Origin: Butyrivibrio sp.
GTDB taxonomy: Bacteria; Bacillota; Clostridia; Lachnospirales; Lachnospiraceae
Assembly: GCA_017615275.1 (NCBI GenBank)
Contig: JAGAAO010000067.1
Span: 1-33,549 of the forward strand
Direction of reading: 5' to 3'
Length of the DNA: 33,549 bases
The translations under genes were made by a program, and so were the position numbers. Below the pieces are notes generated by a model, which was not told the DNA's origin, did no database searches, and saw nothing but the letters and a program-made list of their open reading frames with translations. This document shows positions 1 to 7,675 of this stretch, in pieces (position 1 is the first letter of the stretch; the number at the start of each line of letters is the position of its first letter).

Positions 1-141
1 CTGTTGAAGAATATATAGATTACTATAATAATAAAAGAATTCAGGCAAAAACAAAATGGATGCCACCTGTACAATACAGGATAGCATCCATGTGTTCAGC
101 CTAGTTCATAAATATGTGTCCAGAATTCTGGGTACATATCA
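1..141 (+). mobile_element. 3' end of an IS3-family (IS150-like) insertion sequence
   Basis: The left edge of the window contains the last codons of an IS3-type transposase and, 12 bases after its stop, a sequence at 117-141 (starting TGTCCAGAATTCTGG and ending TACATATCA) that looks like the right terminal inverted repeat of IS150-group elements, which end in CA. Its reverse complement begins TGATATGTACCC, a start typical of that group. The rest of the element lies outside the window, so it cannot be seen whether the copy is complete. The exact outer boundary at 141 is inferred from family ends; the left end and the target duplication are not visible. Confidence 0.7.
3..104 (+). CDS. IS3-family transposase (OrfB), C-terminal end, partial
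   Basis: Frame 3 from the window edge reads through VEEYIDYYNNKRIQAK and on to PVQYRIAS before a TAG stop. This is the hallmark C-terminus of the DDE (rve) integrase domain of IS3/IS150 transposases, in which a Y-I-x-Y-Y-N-x-x-R-I-x-x-K block is followed by a P-V-Q-Y-R block. The protein cuts and joins the ends of its own element. Only 33 codons are in the window, without catalytic residues, so activity cannot be judged. There is no internal stop in this part. Confidence 0.85.
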   Translation, partial: VEEYIDYYNNKRIQAKTKWMPPVQYRIASMCSA

Positions 142-206
142 AAGATTGAGGTGTAAAATTCTGTCCACAACTGTTCTGCATTCATATTATGTCTTATCCT
201 CAACAC

Positions 207-344
207 TTAAATTGTTTCATCATATGATATCCCCTGCTCCCTGAATTCGTCAATGATACTTGCTATATAACGATCGTCCAAATTATACGTTCGAGCAAAT
301 TTTTCTGTCCGAATAGTATGTGTACGTATTCTTTGTTTTGCCAT
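207..344 (-). CDS. small hypothetical protein (45 aa), doubtful
   Basis: An open frame starting MAKQRIRTHTIRTEKF and ending GISYDETI runs between the IS3 end and the first lipoprotein gene, on the opposite strand. Its composition (charged, helical, an R-Y-I-A-S-I-I-D-E-F stretch) is protein-like and could be a fragment of a DNA-binding or integrase-type protein, but I do not recognise it. No clear ribosome site precedes the ATG. The start codon sits in one arm of an 8-bp inverted repeat (313-320 with 342-349) that also overlaps the likely promoter of the divergent gene. It may be a gene remnant beside the insertion sequence. Confidence 0.25.
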   Translation of the reverse strand: MAKQRIRTHTIRTEKFARTYNLDDRYIASIIDEFREQGISYDETI

Positions 345-350
345 ACTATA

Positions 351-356
351 TATAAT
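351..356 (+). promoter_or_regulatory. candidate -10 box for the lipoprotein pair
   Basis: A TATAAT hexamer lies 41 bases before the TTG start of the first lipoprotein gene. The matching -35 region (TTCTTT around 329-334) is weak. The downstream 8-bp arm of an inverted repeat ends just before it. This is the only good -10 in the gap, so it is the best guess for the promoter. Confidence 0.35.
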
Positions 357-397
357 GCTGGAAATAATGGGAAAATAGGCGAAACGGAGAACCAAAC

Positions 398-2290
398 TTG
401 AAAAAAAGAATACCTGCAACACTTACTATTACACTCATCATCTTATCTTTGTGCTTATCTGCATGTCATGCCAAATACACAACACCGAAACAGGATGACT
501 CTTCTCAGGCAGAAGCATCTGCAAATCCCAAAATCACCGAAGAAACAGATGAATACCCTTTATTTTACGGAAACGATCCGCTCTTAGGATACCAATTCTA
601 TACAGTGGACAAAAACGGCAACAAAAAATGCAATGTTTCCGAGAAGACACAAGCCATATTAGAACAAAACAACATAGACCTTGAGCAGCTTGACATATAT
701 ACCTGCTATCTCATAAACAGCATCTTATTTATAGAAGGATATTCAAAAGAAGAATCAGACGCATTTTTCTATGCATTAGATATAAATAATAACCGCCTTG
801 AGAAAATTACAAACAGCACCTTAGTTGATTACATCGATTATTACAACGGCAAACTATATATCGGTTTTTACGATCCCGAGGCCAAAAATAGCGAGTACGC
901 TTATACCATTTCAGACGATTTTTCTTTTACACCTGAAGAAACCGATCATCAAAAAGTATTAGACTACATAGGCGGATATACAGCAGATGGCTACAAAATT
1001 GGATACGAAATAGAAAAGACTCCCAACTGCACATACCGTATGGAAGGAATCGGTTTTTCCATATCACGTGCATTTGATGAAGCCGGATATGTTCTCGCTT
1101 CCAGATATGAAAACATGAAAAAAGAATTTATCAGGATCTTCCCCGACGGAACAAACGCAGAGATCAAAGAATTGAAAGCCATCGACGCCAAACCGCTCTA
1201 CTACGACAATAATACAATTATTCTTGCTGCCGAAGCGATCATTAATCTCAGGGATGCAAAAGAAATATATACACTCGATCTAAAAAGCGGTACCTTGGAG
1301 CACATCACTGATCTTGGAGAAATAATACAGCTTGCCGACAACAAGGTCTTCCACAGAAAAGACGATTCACTTTACGCTTTCGATTTAGAAGAAAAAACAG
1401 ATTCTCTGATATATAAGTTTGAAAAAATCACAGGAGTAAATGTTGATTTATATGACAGGTATCAGATCATAAACGGCAATATATTTGTCAGTGATTTTAA
1501 AGACGCAGAGCTTAAATGGTTTCGATTAACAGGCTGCGAAGAAGGCGCTTCAGCCGTTGATATAGATTGTCCGATTAAAACTATTTCTGCATATAAAATC
1601 GGTACCGTAACAGCTAATTCCTCCAACTACAAATGTCCGTTCTGCGGCACTAAAATGATAGAGAGCAATTATGAACTTTTCAGGTTAAACGACGGCTATT
1701 CCGAACACACCGAAGAGATCAATAAAAAACTCAAGGAAAAAATGGACTACTTCCTTAATCATACTGAAGATGATACTCCTAACATTGAGATTACAGATGA
1801 CAGTTGCTGCGAATACCACAGCGATCCGAACTTTACCGAACGCTTTTTCAGAGAAAAAACCGTAACAGAGGCCAACATATACAATTCCCGTTTCCTTACC
1901 GTAAACATGTACTACTACTGGTTTGGTGGCGGGCCTCATGGTTTGTATCATACTGACATTTATGTATTTGACCTTACAACCGGAGAAGAACTTGGTATAA
2001 TAAATTTCTATCCGGGCACAGAGTCAGAATTCGCAGCTCTAGTCGCTAAAAATTTCAATAAAGAATATCCTGCCTATCCATGGCATTATGAAGACAACAC
2101 AGAGCCATCATCTGATGACGAAAAACGCGATTTAGGCTATTTTGACTCAACAAACATACGCTACTACAATGACCACATAACATACTGTTTTAACATATAC
2201 GAAATGGGGGCATATTGTGATGGTGAATATCTTGTAGATATCACCTACGAAGAATTAAACGGCAATAAGGAACTCACCCGAGTAAGATAA
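398..2290 (+). CDS. lipoprotein with DUF3298-like C-terminal domain, copy 1
   Basis: The 630-residue protein starts with a lipoprotein signal (MKKR, a hydrophobic stretch, then the lipobox LSAC near residues 20-23), so it should be tethered to the outer face of the membrane. A long middle part has repeated aromatic and acidic motifs that resemble a beta-propeller sensor (inference). Around residue 410 is a knuckle with CPFCG, a single C-x2-C pair. The C-terminal ~130 residues (GGGPHGLYHTDIYVFDL, then TGEELGI) match the DUF3298/RsiV-like fold seen in envelope-associated proteins. The start is TTG: the SD-like CGGAGAA lies 7 bases upstream, no ATG is nearby, and the signal peptide begins exactly there. 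It is followed at once by a paralogue. Ligand and role are unknown. Confidence 0.8.
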   Translation: MKKRIPATLTITLIILSLCLSACHAKYTTPKQDDSSQAEASANPKITEETDEYPLFYGNDPLLGYQFYTVDKNGNKKCNVSEKTQAILEQNNIDLEQLDIYTCYLINSILFIEGYSKEESDAFFYALDINNNRLEKITNSTLVDYIDYYNGKLYIGFYDPEAKNSEYAYTISDDFSFTPEETDHQKVLDYIGGYTADGYKIGYEIEKTPNCTYRMEGIGFSISRAFDEAGYVLASRYENMKKEFIRIFPDGTNAEIKELKAIDAKPLYYDNNTIILAAEAIINLRDAKEIYTLDLKSGTLEHITDLGEIIQLADNKVFHRKDDSLYAFDLEEKTDSLIYKFEKITGVNVDLYDRYQIINGNIFVSDFKDAELKWFRLTGCEEGASAVDIDCPIKTISAYKIGTVTANSSNYKCPFCGTKMIESNYELFRLNDGYSEHTEEINKKLKEKMDYFLNHTEDDTPNIEITDDSCCEYHSDPNFTERFFREKTVTEANIYNSRFLTVNMYYYWFGGGPHGLYHTDIYVFDLTTGEELGIINFYPGTESEFAALVAKNFNKEYPAYPWHYEDNTEPSSDDEKRDLGYFDSTNIRYYNDHITYCFNIYEMGAYCDGEYLVDITYEELNGNKELTRVR

Positions 2291-2313
2291 AAAAGAAATA
2301 CGGAGAACCAAAC

Positions 2314-4182
2314 TTGAAAAAAAGAATACCCGCAACACTTACACTAATCATCTTGTCTTTGTGCTTATCTGCATGTCACGCTAAAGGCACAACGCCTGAG
2401 CAAGTCGACTCAGCACAGGCAGAAGTATCGGCAAATCCTCAAAGCGCCGAAGAAACAGATGAATACCCCTTATTTTACGAAAACACCCCACTCTTAGGAT
2501 ACCAATCCTATTTAGTGGACAAGAACGGCAACAAAAAATGTAATGTGACTGAAAAGATACAAGCCATATTAGAGCAAAACGGCGTAGACTCTGAAAATTT
2601 AGGTATGTATAGCTGCTATTTCATAAACGGTATCTTTTACTGCGTATCAAGTTTCGAAGAAGATACCGACGTAGCTTTCTATGCAGTAGATATAAATAAT
2701 AACCGCATGGGGAAAGTTACAGACAACACCTTCATAGATTACATAGATTATTACAACGGCAAACTATGTATCGGTTTTTTCGATCCAGACGGCAAAAACA
2801 GCAGCGAGTACACTTATACCGTTTCAGACGATTTTTCTTTTACACCTGAAACAACCGATCACCAAAATATATTGGACTATATTGGCGCACATACAACGCC
2901 CCTATACAAAATAGAAAAGACTCCTAACTGTGCATACCGCACGAAAGGAAGCGGTTTTTCCATATCAAGGGCACTTGATGAAGCAGGATATGTTCTCGCT
3001 TCAAGATTCCATAACGAGCAAAAAGAATATATCAGAATCTTCCCTGACGGAACAAGTGAAGAAATCAAAGAATTGAAAAACATAACAGGCCATCCGCTCT
3101 ACTACGATAAAGATAGAATTATTCTTGCCGCCGACGAACTTAATACTATTGAGTACGCAGACGAAGTATACACCCTTGATCTAAAAAGCGGTACCTTGGA
3201 ACACTTCCCGGATCTTGGAGAAATAATACAGCTTGACGGTAACAAGGTCTTCCACAGAAGAAAAGACGGTTCACTTTACGCTTTTGATCTGATAGAAAAA
3301 AAAGACTCTCTGATATATAAGTTCGAGGAAACTCCCGGTGTACCTATCGATTCATATCATCAGTACCAGATCTTAAACGGCAATGTATTTGTATGCGATT
3401 ATAAAGATGCGGAGCTTAAATGGTTTCGATTAACAGGCTGCGAAGAAGGCGCTTCAACCATTGATATAGAATGCCCGATAGAAACTTTCTCCGCATATAA
3501 GATCGGCACCGTAACATCCAATTCCTCCGACTACAAATGCCCGTTCTGCGGCAATGAATTATTAGATAGCAATTATGAACTTTTTAAATTAAACGACGGA
3601 TATTCCGAACACACCGAGGATATCAACAAAAAACTCAAAGAAAAAATGGACTACTTCCTTGATCATCCGGAAGATGATTATGAGATTAAAGACGACAGTG
3701 ACTGCGAATACCACAGCGATCCGGATCACTTCGTCAATTACAGAGGAGAATCCGTAGGATCAGCCAACATATACAATTCACGTTTCCTTGCTGTAGACAT
3801 GGAATACTTCTGGTATGGCGGCGGACCGCATGGCTTGTATCATACCGACATTTATGTATTTGACCTTTCAACAGGAGAAGAACTTGGCATAAAGAACTTC
3901 TATCCGGGCACTGAAGCCGAATTCAAAACTCTTATCGCAGAAAAAGTCAAAGAAGATTTTCATGAAAATCAGGCGCATTATGAAGGCAGATCAGAATCAG
4001 ACTGTTATGACTCGGCGTATAAGTTGGTCTCTTTTGACTCAACAAACATACGCTACTACGACGACCACATAACATACTGTTTTAACGTATATGAAATGGG
4101 TTCATATGCTGCCTCAGAATATCTTATTGACGTCACCTACGAAGAATTAAACGGCAATAAGGAACTCACTAGAGTAAGATGA
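2314..4182 (+). CDS. lipoprotein with DUF3298-like C-terminal domain, copy 2
   Basis: This 622-residue paralogue of the preceding gene has the same layout: a lipoprotein signal with lipobox LSAC, a middle region with a DLKSGTLEHFPDLGEI-type repeat, a CPFCG knuckle, and a C-terminal GGGPHGLYHTDIYVFDL block of the DUF3298 type. The TTG start and its ribosome site are identical to those of copy 1, and the 23-base gap means the two are almost certainly one transcript. Differences are spread over the whole protein and include several short indels, suggesting that both copies are maintained. What it binds is unknown. Confidence 0.8.
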   Translation: MKKRIPATLTLIILSLCLSACHAKGTTPEQVDSAQAEVSANPQSAEETDEYPLFYENTPLLGYQSYLVDKNGNKKCNVTEKIQAILEQNGVDSENLGMYSCYFINGIFYCVSSFEEDTDVAFYAVDINNNRMGKVTDNTFIDYIDYYNGKLCIGFFDPDGKNSSEYTYTVSDDFSFTPETTDHQNILDYIGAHTTPLYKIEKTPNCAYRTKGSGFSISRALDEAGYVLASRFHNEQKEYIRIFPDGTSEEIKELKNITGHPLYYDKDRIILAADELNTIEYADEVYTLDLKSGTLEHFPDLGEIIQLDGNKVFHRRKDGSLYAFDLIEKKDSLIYKFEETPGVPIDSYHQYQILNGNVFVCDYKDAELKWFRLTGCEEGASTIDIECPIETFSAYKIGTVTSNSSDYKCPFCGNELLDSNYELFKLNDGYSEHTEDINKKLKEKMDYFLDHPEDDYEIKDDSDCEYHSDPDHFVNYRGESVGSANIYNSRFLAVDMEYFWYGGGPHGLYHTDIYVFDLSTGEELGIKNFYPGTEAEFKTLIAEKVKEDFHENQAHYEGRSESDCYDSAYKLVSFDSTNIRYYDDHITYCFNVYEMGSYAASEYLIDVTYEELNGNKELTRVR

Positions 4183-4234
4183 GATTAAAAACTTCCCCTC
4201 ATATGCAGGCGCATCTTTCAACATTTGGAGCCAC

Positions 4235-4275
4235 AAAAAATAGACCATGCCGATCCGAAACCGGGGTATGGTCTA
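4235..4275 (-). terminator. intrinsic terminator read on the minus strand
   Basis: TAGACCATGCC (4241-4251) pairs with GGTATGGTCTA (4265-4275), giving an 11-bp stem with one G-U pair. On the minus strand it is followed by six T residues (the A-run at 4235-4240). It would stop transcription coming from the truncated IS66 genes before it runs into the end of the lipoprotein pair. There is no T-run on the plus side. Confidence 0.65.
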
Positions 4276-4289
4276 TGGTGAACTTCAAA

Positions 4290-4763
4290 TCATGTATAAA
4301 GGAAGACTTCCTTTATTTCTATTTCTGTGCGTAATTTTTCTTTCATTACATGAAGAGGAGCACCGCATTTTGGACATATCTGATCCTCAATAGGAAGTTC
4401 GTATGTATCAATAGCAACCGTAAGGTTCTTAATATCCTTTTTTCTGCGTTTGCGCTTACCTTCATCAGAGTCCTGTTCGCTAGGAAGATCTTCTTCTTTG
4501 GGCTCAGTGTTTATCATTTCTCTGAAAGTTTCCGCTTCGTTGAATAAAGGAAAAACGTCCGAGAGGTTCATCTGTCCGGCAAGATCTTTTTCTGAAGAAC
4601 GACCAAACTGTTTTTCTTTAGAGAGTCTGTATTGCTCTTCATACCAGTTGAGCTTAGCTTTTGTCTCTGCAAGCTGCTGTGAAAGAATTCTATTCTGTTT
4701 TTCAAGTTCTTCGCGACTTAGTAAATTTATGCCGTTAGTCACGTTATTCTGCGGATTTGTCAT
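4290..4763 (-). pseudogene. tnpC: IS66 transposase TnpC, N-terminal fragment
   Basis: From MTNPQNNV on, the frame shows the TnpC N-terminal coiled coil (EELEKQNRILSQQLAETKAK) and the signature R-L-S-K-E-K-Q-F-G-R-S-S-E block. A lysine/arginine-rich linker follows, then the zinc-finger part with C-P-K-C-G (residues ~130-134). The frame ends after KLRTEIEIKEVFLYT, where the family would continue into the second half of the finger and the DDE domain, so about two thirds are missing. A longer reading from 4835 (MHFSG) would start inside a terminator-like hairpin, so I chose the inner ATG. A TATAAT (4770-4775) lies only 6 bases upstream, so a leaderless message is possible. Confidence 0.85.
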
Positions 4764-4813
4764 ACCATGATTATACGGAAAAACATGCGATTTTTCTATT
4801 CGCAACACAAACG

Positions 4814-4862
4814 AAAAAAGCCCTGAAAAGTGCATATTTTCGGCACTTTTTCGAGGCTTTTT
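4814..4862 (-). terminator. strong hairpin between tnpB and tnpC
   Basis: AAAAAAGCC (4814-4822) and AAAAGTGC (4826-4833) pair with GCAC-TTTTT and GGC-TTTTT further on (to 4862), giving a long two-part stem around a short loop. Read on the minus strand it ends GGGCTTTTTTCG, the form of an intrinsic terminator; the plus strand also ends in a T-run. It lies inside the insertion sequence, downstream of tnpB and upstream of tnpC. Confidence 0.65.
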
Positions 4863-4872
4863 GCTTGACTTT

Positions 4873-5232
4873 TTATGTTATTTTTCTTCCTAAAAACTCC
4901 TTATAAGCATCCGGTTCATCTAGTCTAAGTCCATCGAGAAGCCATGATAATTGTTGCTCTGTAACGGCAATTGATTGACCGTTACCAGCTTTTTCAGGCC
5001 AATTGAAACGTTCACTTTCCAACCTTTTGTAATAGAGCCAGTATCCGTTCTTATCCCAAAACAGGATCTTAAGTTTGTTTTTCTGCCTATTACAGAATAC
5101 AAAGAACGCAGGCTCAAAGGGATCAAGCTTTAAGCGGAACTTTATGAGAAGAAGCAGTCCATCAATGTTATTTCTCATATCAGTCGGACCGCATGCAAGA
5201 TATACTTTGGCAGAGGGGGACAATCTCAACAT
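4873..5232 (-). CDS. tnpB: IS66-family accessory protein TnpB
   Basis: The 119-residue protein is a full-length IS66 Orf2/TnpB. It has the family block VYLACGPTDMRNNIDGL at residues 9-25, then F-C-N-R-x-K-N-K-L-K-I-L-F-W-D-K-N-G-Y-W-L-Y-Y-K-R-L-E and a C-terminal LLDGL. TnpB is needed for efficient IS66 transposition, but its chemistry is not known. The start overlaps the end of tnpA by 7 bases, as in most IS66 elements, so the two are translationally coupled. It appears intact although the element is truncated. Confidence 0.93.
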   Translation of the reverse strand: MLRLSPSAKVYLACGPTDMRNNIDGLLLLIKFRLKLDPFEPAFFVFCNRQKNKLKILFWDKNGYWLYYKRLESERFNWPEKAGNGQSIAVTEQQLSWLLDGLRLDEPDAYKEFLGRKIT

Positions 5233-5564
5233 AATTCACCCACCACGGAAAGTACATCCTTTAACAGAGTTACCGGCGTTTTATTTTCTACTGTTATATT
5301 GCATTTCCCTACTGAAATAATCACATTTCCTGTATTTGAAAGTTCTTCTTGTTTTTGAACCTGTTCAGAAGGCAATATAGTTACCGGTACGATTTCCGGA
5401 TATACAGTTTTATCATCATCTTCTTTTGGCTTTTGTTCAAACTTTGCAAACTGTTTGTAGACAGTAGTGGGATGTACTCCCAGCATTTTTGAAAACTCCA
5501 CTTTTGTAACACCGGATTCAAGATAATCCTGATGTAGCTTTTTCCAGTCATTATGTGCTCTCAT
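5226..5564 (-). CDS. tnpA: IS66-family accessory protein TnpA
   Basis: This small DNA-binding protein has an N-terminal helix-turn-helix: the stretch from WKKLHQDYLESG through SKMLGVHPTTVYKQFAKF is the usual IS66 Orf1 type that resembles the IS3/Tc1 HTH. The C-terminal half is variable and ends GELC, overlapping tnpB. A start at 5570 is also open, but there the SD GAGGAGG directly abuts the ATG. The ATG at 5564 (MRAHNDW) has a spacing of 7 bases and is the better start, giving 112 residues. Confidence 0.85.
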   Translation of the reverse strand: MRAHNDWKKLHQDYLESGVTKVEFSKMLGVHPTTVYKQFAKFEQKPKEDDDKTVYPEIVPVTILPSEQVQKQEELSNTGNVIISVGKCNITVENKTPVTLLKDVLSVVGELC

Positions 5565-5615
5565 AGTCATTCCTCCTCGGAAATGATTATGATAAAATCA
5601 GAGTATGATTACAAT

Positions 5616-5637
5616 GTGTCGTTTATGAGACGCTTAC
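5616..5637 (-). repeat. left terminal inverted repeat of the IS66 element
   Basis: On the minus strand this reads GTAAGCGTCTCATAAACG and ends ACAC, matching the usual GTAAGCG..CGACAC ends of IS66 elements. The sequence just outside, TCTGATTT at 5638-5645, would be one copy of the 8-bp target duplication. Its partner cannot be found because the other end is lost. The 11-mer at 5635-5645 recurs inverted at 5595-5605 inside the element. Confidence 0.75.
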
Positions 5638-5710
5638 TCTGATTTAATGTATTTTCTTAGCATAACACACCATTTACATAATTGTTGAGCATTATCTTCT
5701 TATAATGATA

Positions 5711-5737
5711 CAGCCTCTCCCATTATGGAAAAGGCTG
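5711..5737. terminator. hairpin downstream of the Fn3-like lipoprotein gene
   Basis: CAGCCTCTCCC and GGAAAAGGCTG form an 11-bp stem with two G-U pairs and a 5-base loop, immediately downstream of the stop codon at 5746. A clear T-run is missing on both sides, so it may be a weak terminator or a stabilising 3' hairpin. Confidence 0.45.
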
Positions 5738-5745
5738 ACAAAATA

Positions 5746-6606
5746 TCAATCTACATATGTGCGTCCGTAGCCATGATTCGGCGGACTTATTAAAACTTTT
5801 TTGTTGTCTCCTTCATAAACATTCTTACAGGCTCTTAGCGTTATCCTGATATCGTAATTTTCCGGTAAAGAATATGAAAAATTAGGAACACCTGAACAAC
5901 TTGTTGTCACAAAAGAATATGATGATTCATCGCGCGGCTTTGTCTCAACATCAATCTTATAATGATCTGCACCTGCAACAGTTTGCCAATTAAATGATAC
6001 TGTAATCAGATTTCCTTCGTGACCGCTTATACTTCCATGATTCAATACTGGAGCTTCCAACATCTCTCCATATACATAATTATCACTTACCGTATCGTCA
6101 TCGCTATCGCTGACAGATTCAGTATCCTCAAGCTCCGTATCCTCAGGCTCTGTATCGCTTTCTTCTTCATCGACAAAAGCTGTATCTACAGCTTTTGTAT
6201 CTGCAGACGATGTCAACTTGCTTACAGACGAATTTCTTGAAGATAATGTACTTGTCGTCATGTTATCTTCCGGCTCATCCCCCGGCATCACACTATCTTG
6301 CAGCGAATCATATTCATTGTCACTGCCTTCATTACCGACTTCAGGACCATCTGCCAACCCCATCTCATCTCCAGGTCCGCCTAAGTCAGGCATACTCCCG
6401 GTTTCTTCCGGAATACTATCCGATGTTCCTTCAAAATTTTCTTCCTTAAGTTCCTCTTCAGCTTCCCCCTCGGATTCACTAATTATATCTTCCTCTGTTT
6501 CTGCAGAAAAATCATTGCCGGTCATTGCAGAATCCTCCTCGGAACCACACCCCGCCAAAATTCCTGCTGCAATGCACAAAGAAATAAAAACAATTCTTTT
6601 TTTCAT
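5746..6606 (-). CDS. lipoprotein with acidic linker and Fn3-like domain
   Basis: This 286-residue lipoprotein has a signal with lipobox LAGC at residues ~17-20. Residues ~21-175 are a low-complexity, strongly acidic linker rich in E, D, S and T, which would extend the C-terminal part away from the membrane. Residues ~185-265 (APVLNHG, then ISVSFNW-like strands, GADHYKIDVE) have the look of a fibronectin type III beta-sandwich, including the W and Y positions typical of that fold. The SD AGGAGAT is 7 bases before the ATG. A TTGACT (-35) with GATATT 18 bases later, around 6690-6715, may be its own promoter. No partner or ligand is evident. Confidence 0.7.
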   Translation of the reverse strand: MKKRIVFISLCIAAGILAGCGSEEDSAMTGNDFSAETEEDIISESEGEAEEELKEENFEGTSDSIPEETGSMPDLGGPGDEMGLADGPEVGNEGSDNEYDSLQDSVMPGDEPEDNMTTSTLSSRNSSVSKLTSSADTKAVDTAFVDEEESDTEPEDTELEDTESVSDSDDDTVSDNYVYGEMLEAPVLNHGSISGHEGNLITVSFNWQTVAGADHYKIDVETKPRDESSYSFVTTSCSGVPNFSYSLPENYDIRITLRACKNVYEGDNKKVLISPPNHGYGRTYVD

Positions 6607-6747
6607 TAAATAATCTCCTAGCTATTACATGGTATTTTACCACATTTCAGGAGACCGCACCATTGAAGAAAGAACGAATGAAACACTTAAAACAATATCT
6701 CTCTTTTAATCCGCAGGAGTCAATTTGCTTTTTACTTTTTATAAAAT

Positions 6748-7191
6748 TTACTCATAACTTATTTCCAGCTTAGCGCCGGCATCCATCGTCTGTGTTTCAA
6801 TTTCCACGGTTTCACCGCGGTTAATGGTAAGTTTTTTCAAAGGTTGTTTATTTAGATTTATGCTTCCGTCTTCGTTTGGTTCAACAAAGCAGCCGTCAAT
6901 CGACAAAACAACTTTCTCATCATCAACGGATTTAACGGTAATTACCGAATCCCAGTCGTTATATATCTCATCTCCGGCTTTAAGATCCGAGTACGTATAT
7001 TCATTATCGCCGCAATGTCCACCACTGCTCCAGAGACCCTCTTTGATATAAAGCCCCGTACCTTCGCCGTTATTTTCGATCTTATTTGGCATAGGCGAAT
7101 TTTCATTTTCGCCGCCCGCGGTTCCGCATCCGCACAATCCAACAAGCACAACACATGAAACTATCGCAAAAATTACTCTGATCTTGTTCAT
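6748..7191 (-). CDS. small lipoprotein of unknown function
   Basis: Starting at MNKIRVIF, this 147-residue protein has a lipoprotein signal with the lipobox LCGC and a mature part with a glycine/asparagine-rich start. A compact beta-rich domain follows (residues ~45-147: VITVKSVDDEKVVLSIDGC and then LTINRGETVEIET). The alternation of short strands suggests a small sandwich domain, but I do not recognise the family. The start was placed at 7191, not 7203, because GAGG lies at the right distance and because ATG overlaps the stop of the upstream gene (ATGA), a sign of coupled translation. It is the last gene of the five-gene cluster. Confidence 0.7.
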   Translation of the reverse strand: MNKIRVIFAIVSCVVLVGLCGCGTAGGENENSPMPNKIENNGEGTGLYIKEGLWSSGGHCGDNEYTYSDLKAGDEIYNDWDSVITVKSVDDEKVVLSIDGCFVEPNEDGSINLNKQPLKKLTINRGETVEIETQTMDAGAKLEISYE

Positions 7192-7673
7192 AGCATCCTC
7201 CAAATTTTCAACTGATCTGCTTGTATTATAAGCGAAAAAACGACACCGACAAAAATACTGATCAATATATTACGCACGGAAAAACCCTTATTCATCCGAA
7301 CCTCTATAGTGTAAGGAGTACTTGAATCATTGGTCAACCATTCGGTTATGTTATCCCACTGCAAAATGTTATCGGCATTTTTAAAATAAGCTATATACTT
7401 ATCGTGTTCCGAAGGATCAACAACTGTATCTGTTGCTTCTTTGTACTGCGCCAGATCTGATAACAGCCATATTCCACGTATAGGGCAGAATTCAATGCTA
7501 TCGGGCTTTTCCTTAAATGCAAAATTTTCCCTGTCATAGAAATCATGCATCCATGAACTGATCTCTCTTTTGCAGTACATATTGTTGGCTTTAAAAATTG
7601 TCACTAACAATACCAAACCTATAAGCACACATATCTTTATTGTTTTCTTATTTTTCTTTTTATTATCTTCCAT
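7188..7673 (-). CDS. membrane protein of unknown function, two TM segments
   Basis: This 161-residue protein has a lysine-rich N-terminus, a first membrane helix at residues ~12-28 (IKICVLIGLVLLVTIFKA), an outer domain of about 100 residues with W-M-H-D-F-Y-D and W-L-L-S-D-L blocks, and a second membrane helix near residues 133-150 (NILISIFVGVVFSLII). The outer loop between two helices looks like a small sensor or partner-binding domain. It starts 2 bases after the stop of the upstream gene and ends in an ATGA overlap with the downstream lipoprotein gene. The family is not recognised. Confidence 0.65.
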   Translation of the reverse strand: MEDNKKKNKKTIKICVLIGLVLLVTIFKANNMYCKREISSWMHDFYDRENFAFKEKPDSIEFCPIRGIWLLSDLAQYKEATDTVVDPSEHDKYIAYFKNADNILQWDNITEWLTNDSSTPYTIEVRMNKGFSVRNILISIFVGVVFSLIIQADQLKIWRML

Positions 7674-7675
7674 AC

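Larger units (their letters stand above)
385..4182 (+). repeat. tandem gene duplication (two ~1.9 kb units)
   Basis: Unit 1 (385-2290) and unit 2 (2301-4182) are diverged direct repeats. Both begin with the same ribosome site and start (CGGAGAACCAAAC then TTG) and both end with the codons for ELNGNKELTRVR. The encoded proteins align along their full length, with substitutions and short indels scattered throughout, so the duplication is old enough to have diverged while both frames stayed open. Only 23 bases separate the first stop from the second start. Confidence 0.9.
4290..5637 (-). mobile_element. IS66-family insertion sequence, 3'-truncated
   Basis: The element has the standard IS66 order tnpA-tnpB-tnpC and a left terminal repeat at 5616-5637, which reads GTAAGCG..ACGACAC on the minus strand as in IS66 relatives. 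Only about the first 150 codons of tnpC (normally ~500) remain. No matching inverted repeat is visible near 4200-4290. A deletion has therefore removed the catalytic part of TnpC and the right end. The true junction is near 4305, where similarity to TnpC stops. Without TnpC and one end the copy should not move by itself. Confidence 0.85.

Noticed and set aside
4350-4770. Plus-strand open frames across the tnpC fragment
   Set aside because: They are antisense to a clearly recognisable IS66 tnpC and have no ribosome sites or family features.
5595-5645. Inverted 11-mers around the IS66 end as a target duplication
   Set aside because: Target duplications are direct repeats at both outer ends; here one copy is inside the element and inverted, so it is not a duplication.
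6019-6613. Several plus-strand open frames opposite the Fn3-like lipoprotein
   Set aside because: They are shadows of a low-complexity acidic gene whose codons leave the opposite strand free of stops; the minus-strand gene has a signal peptide, an SD and a lipobox.
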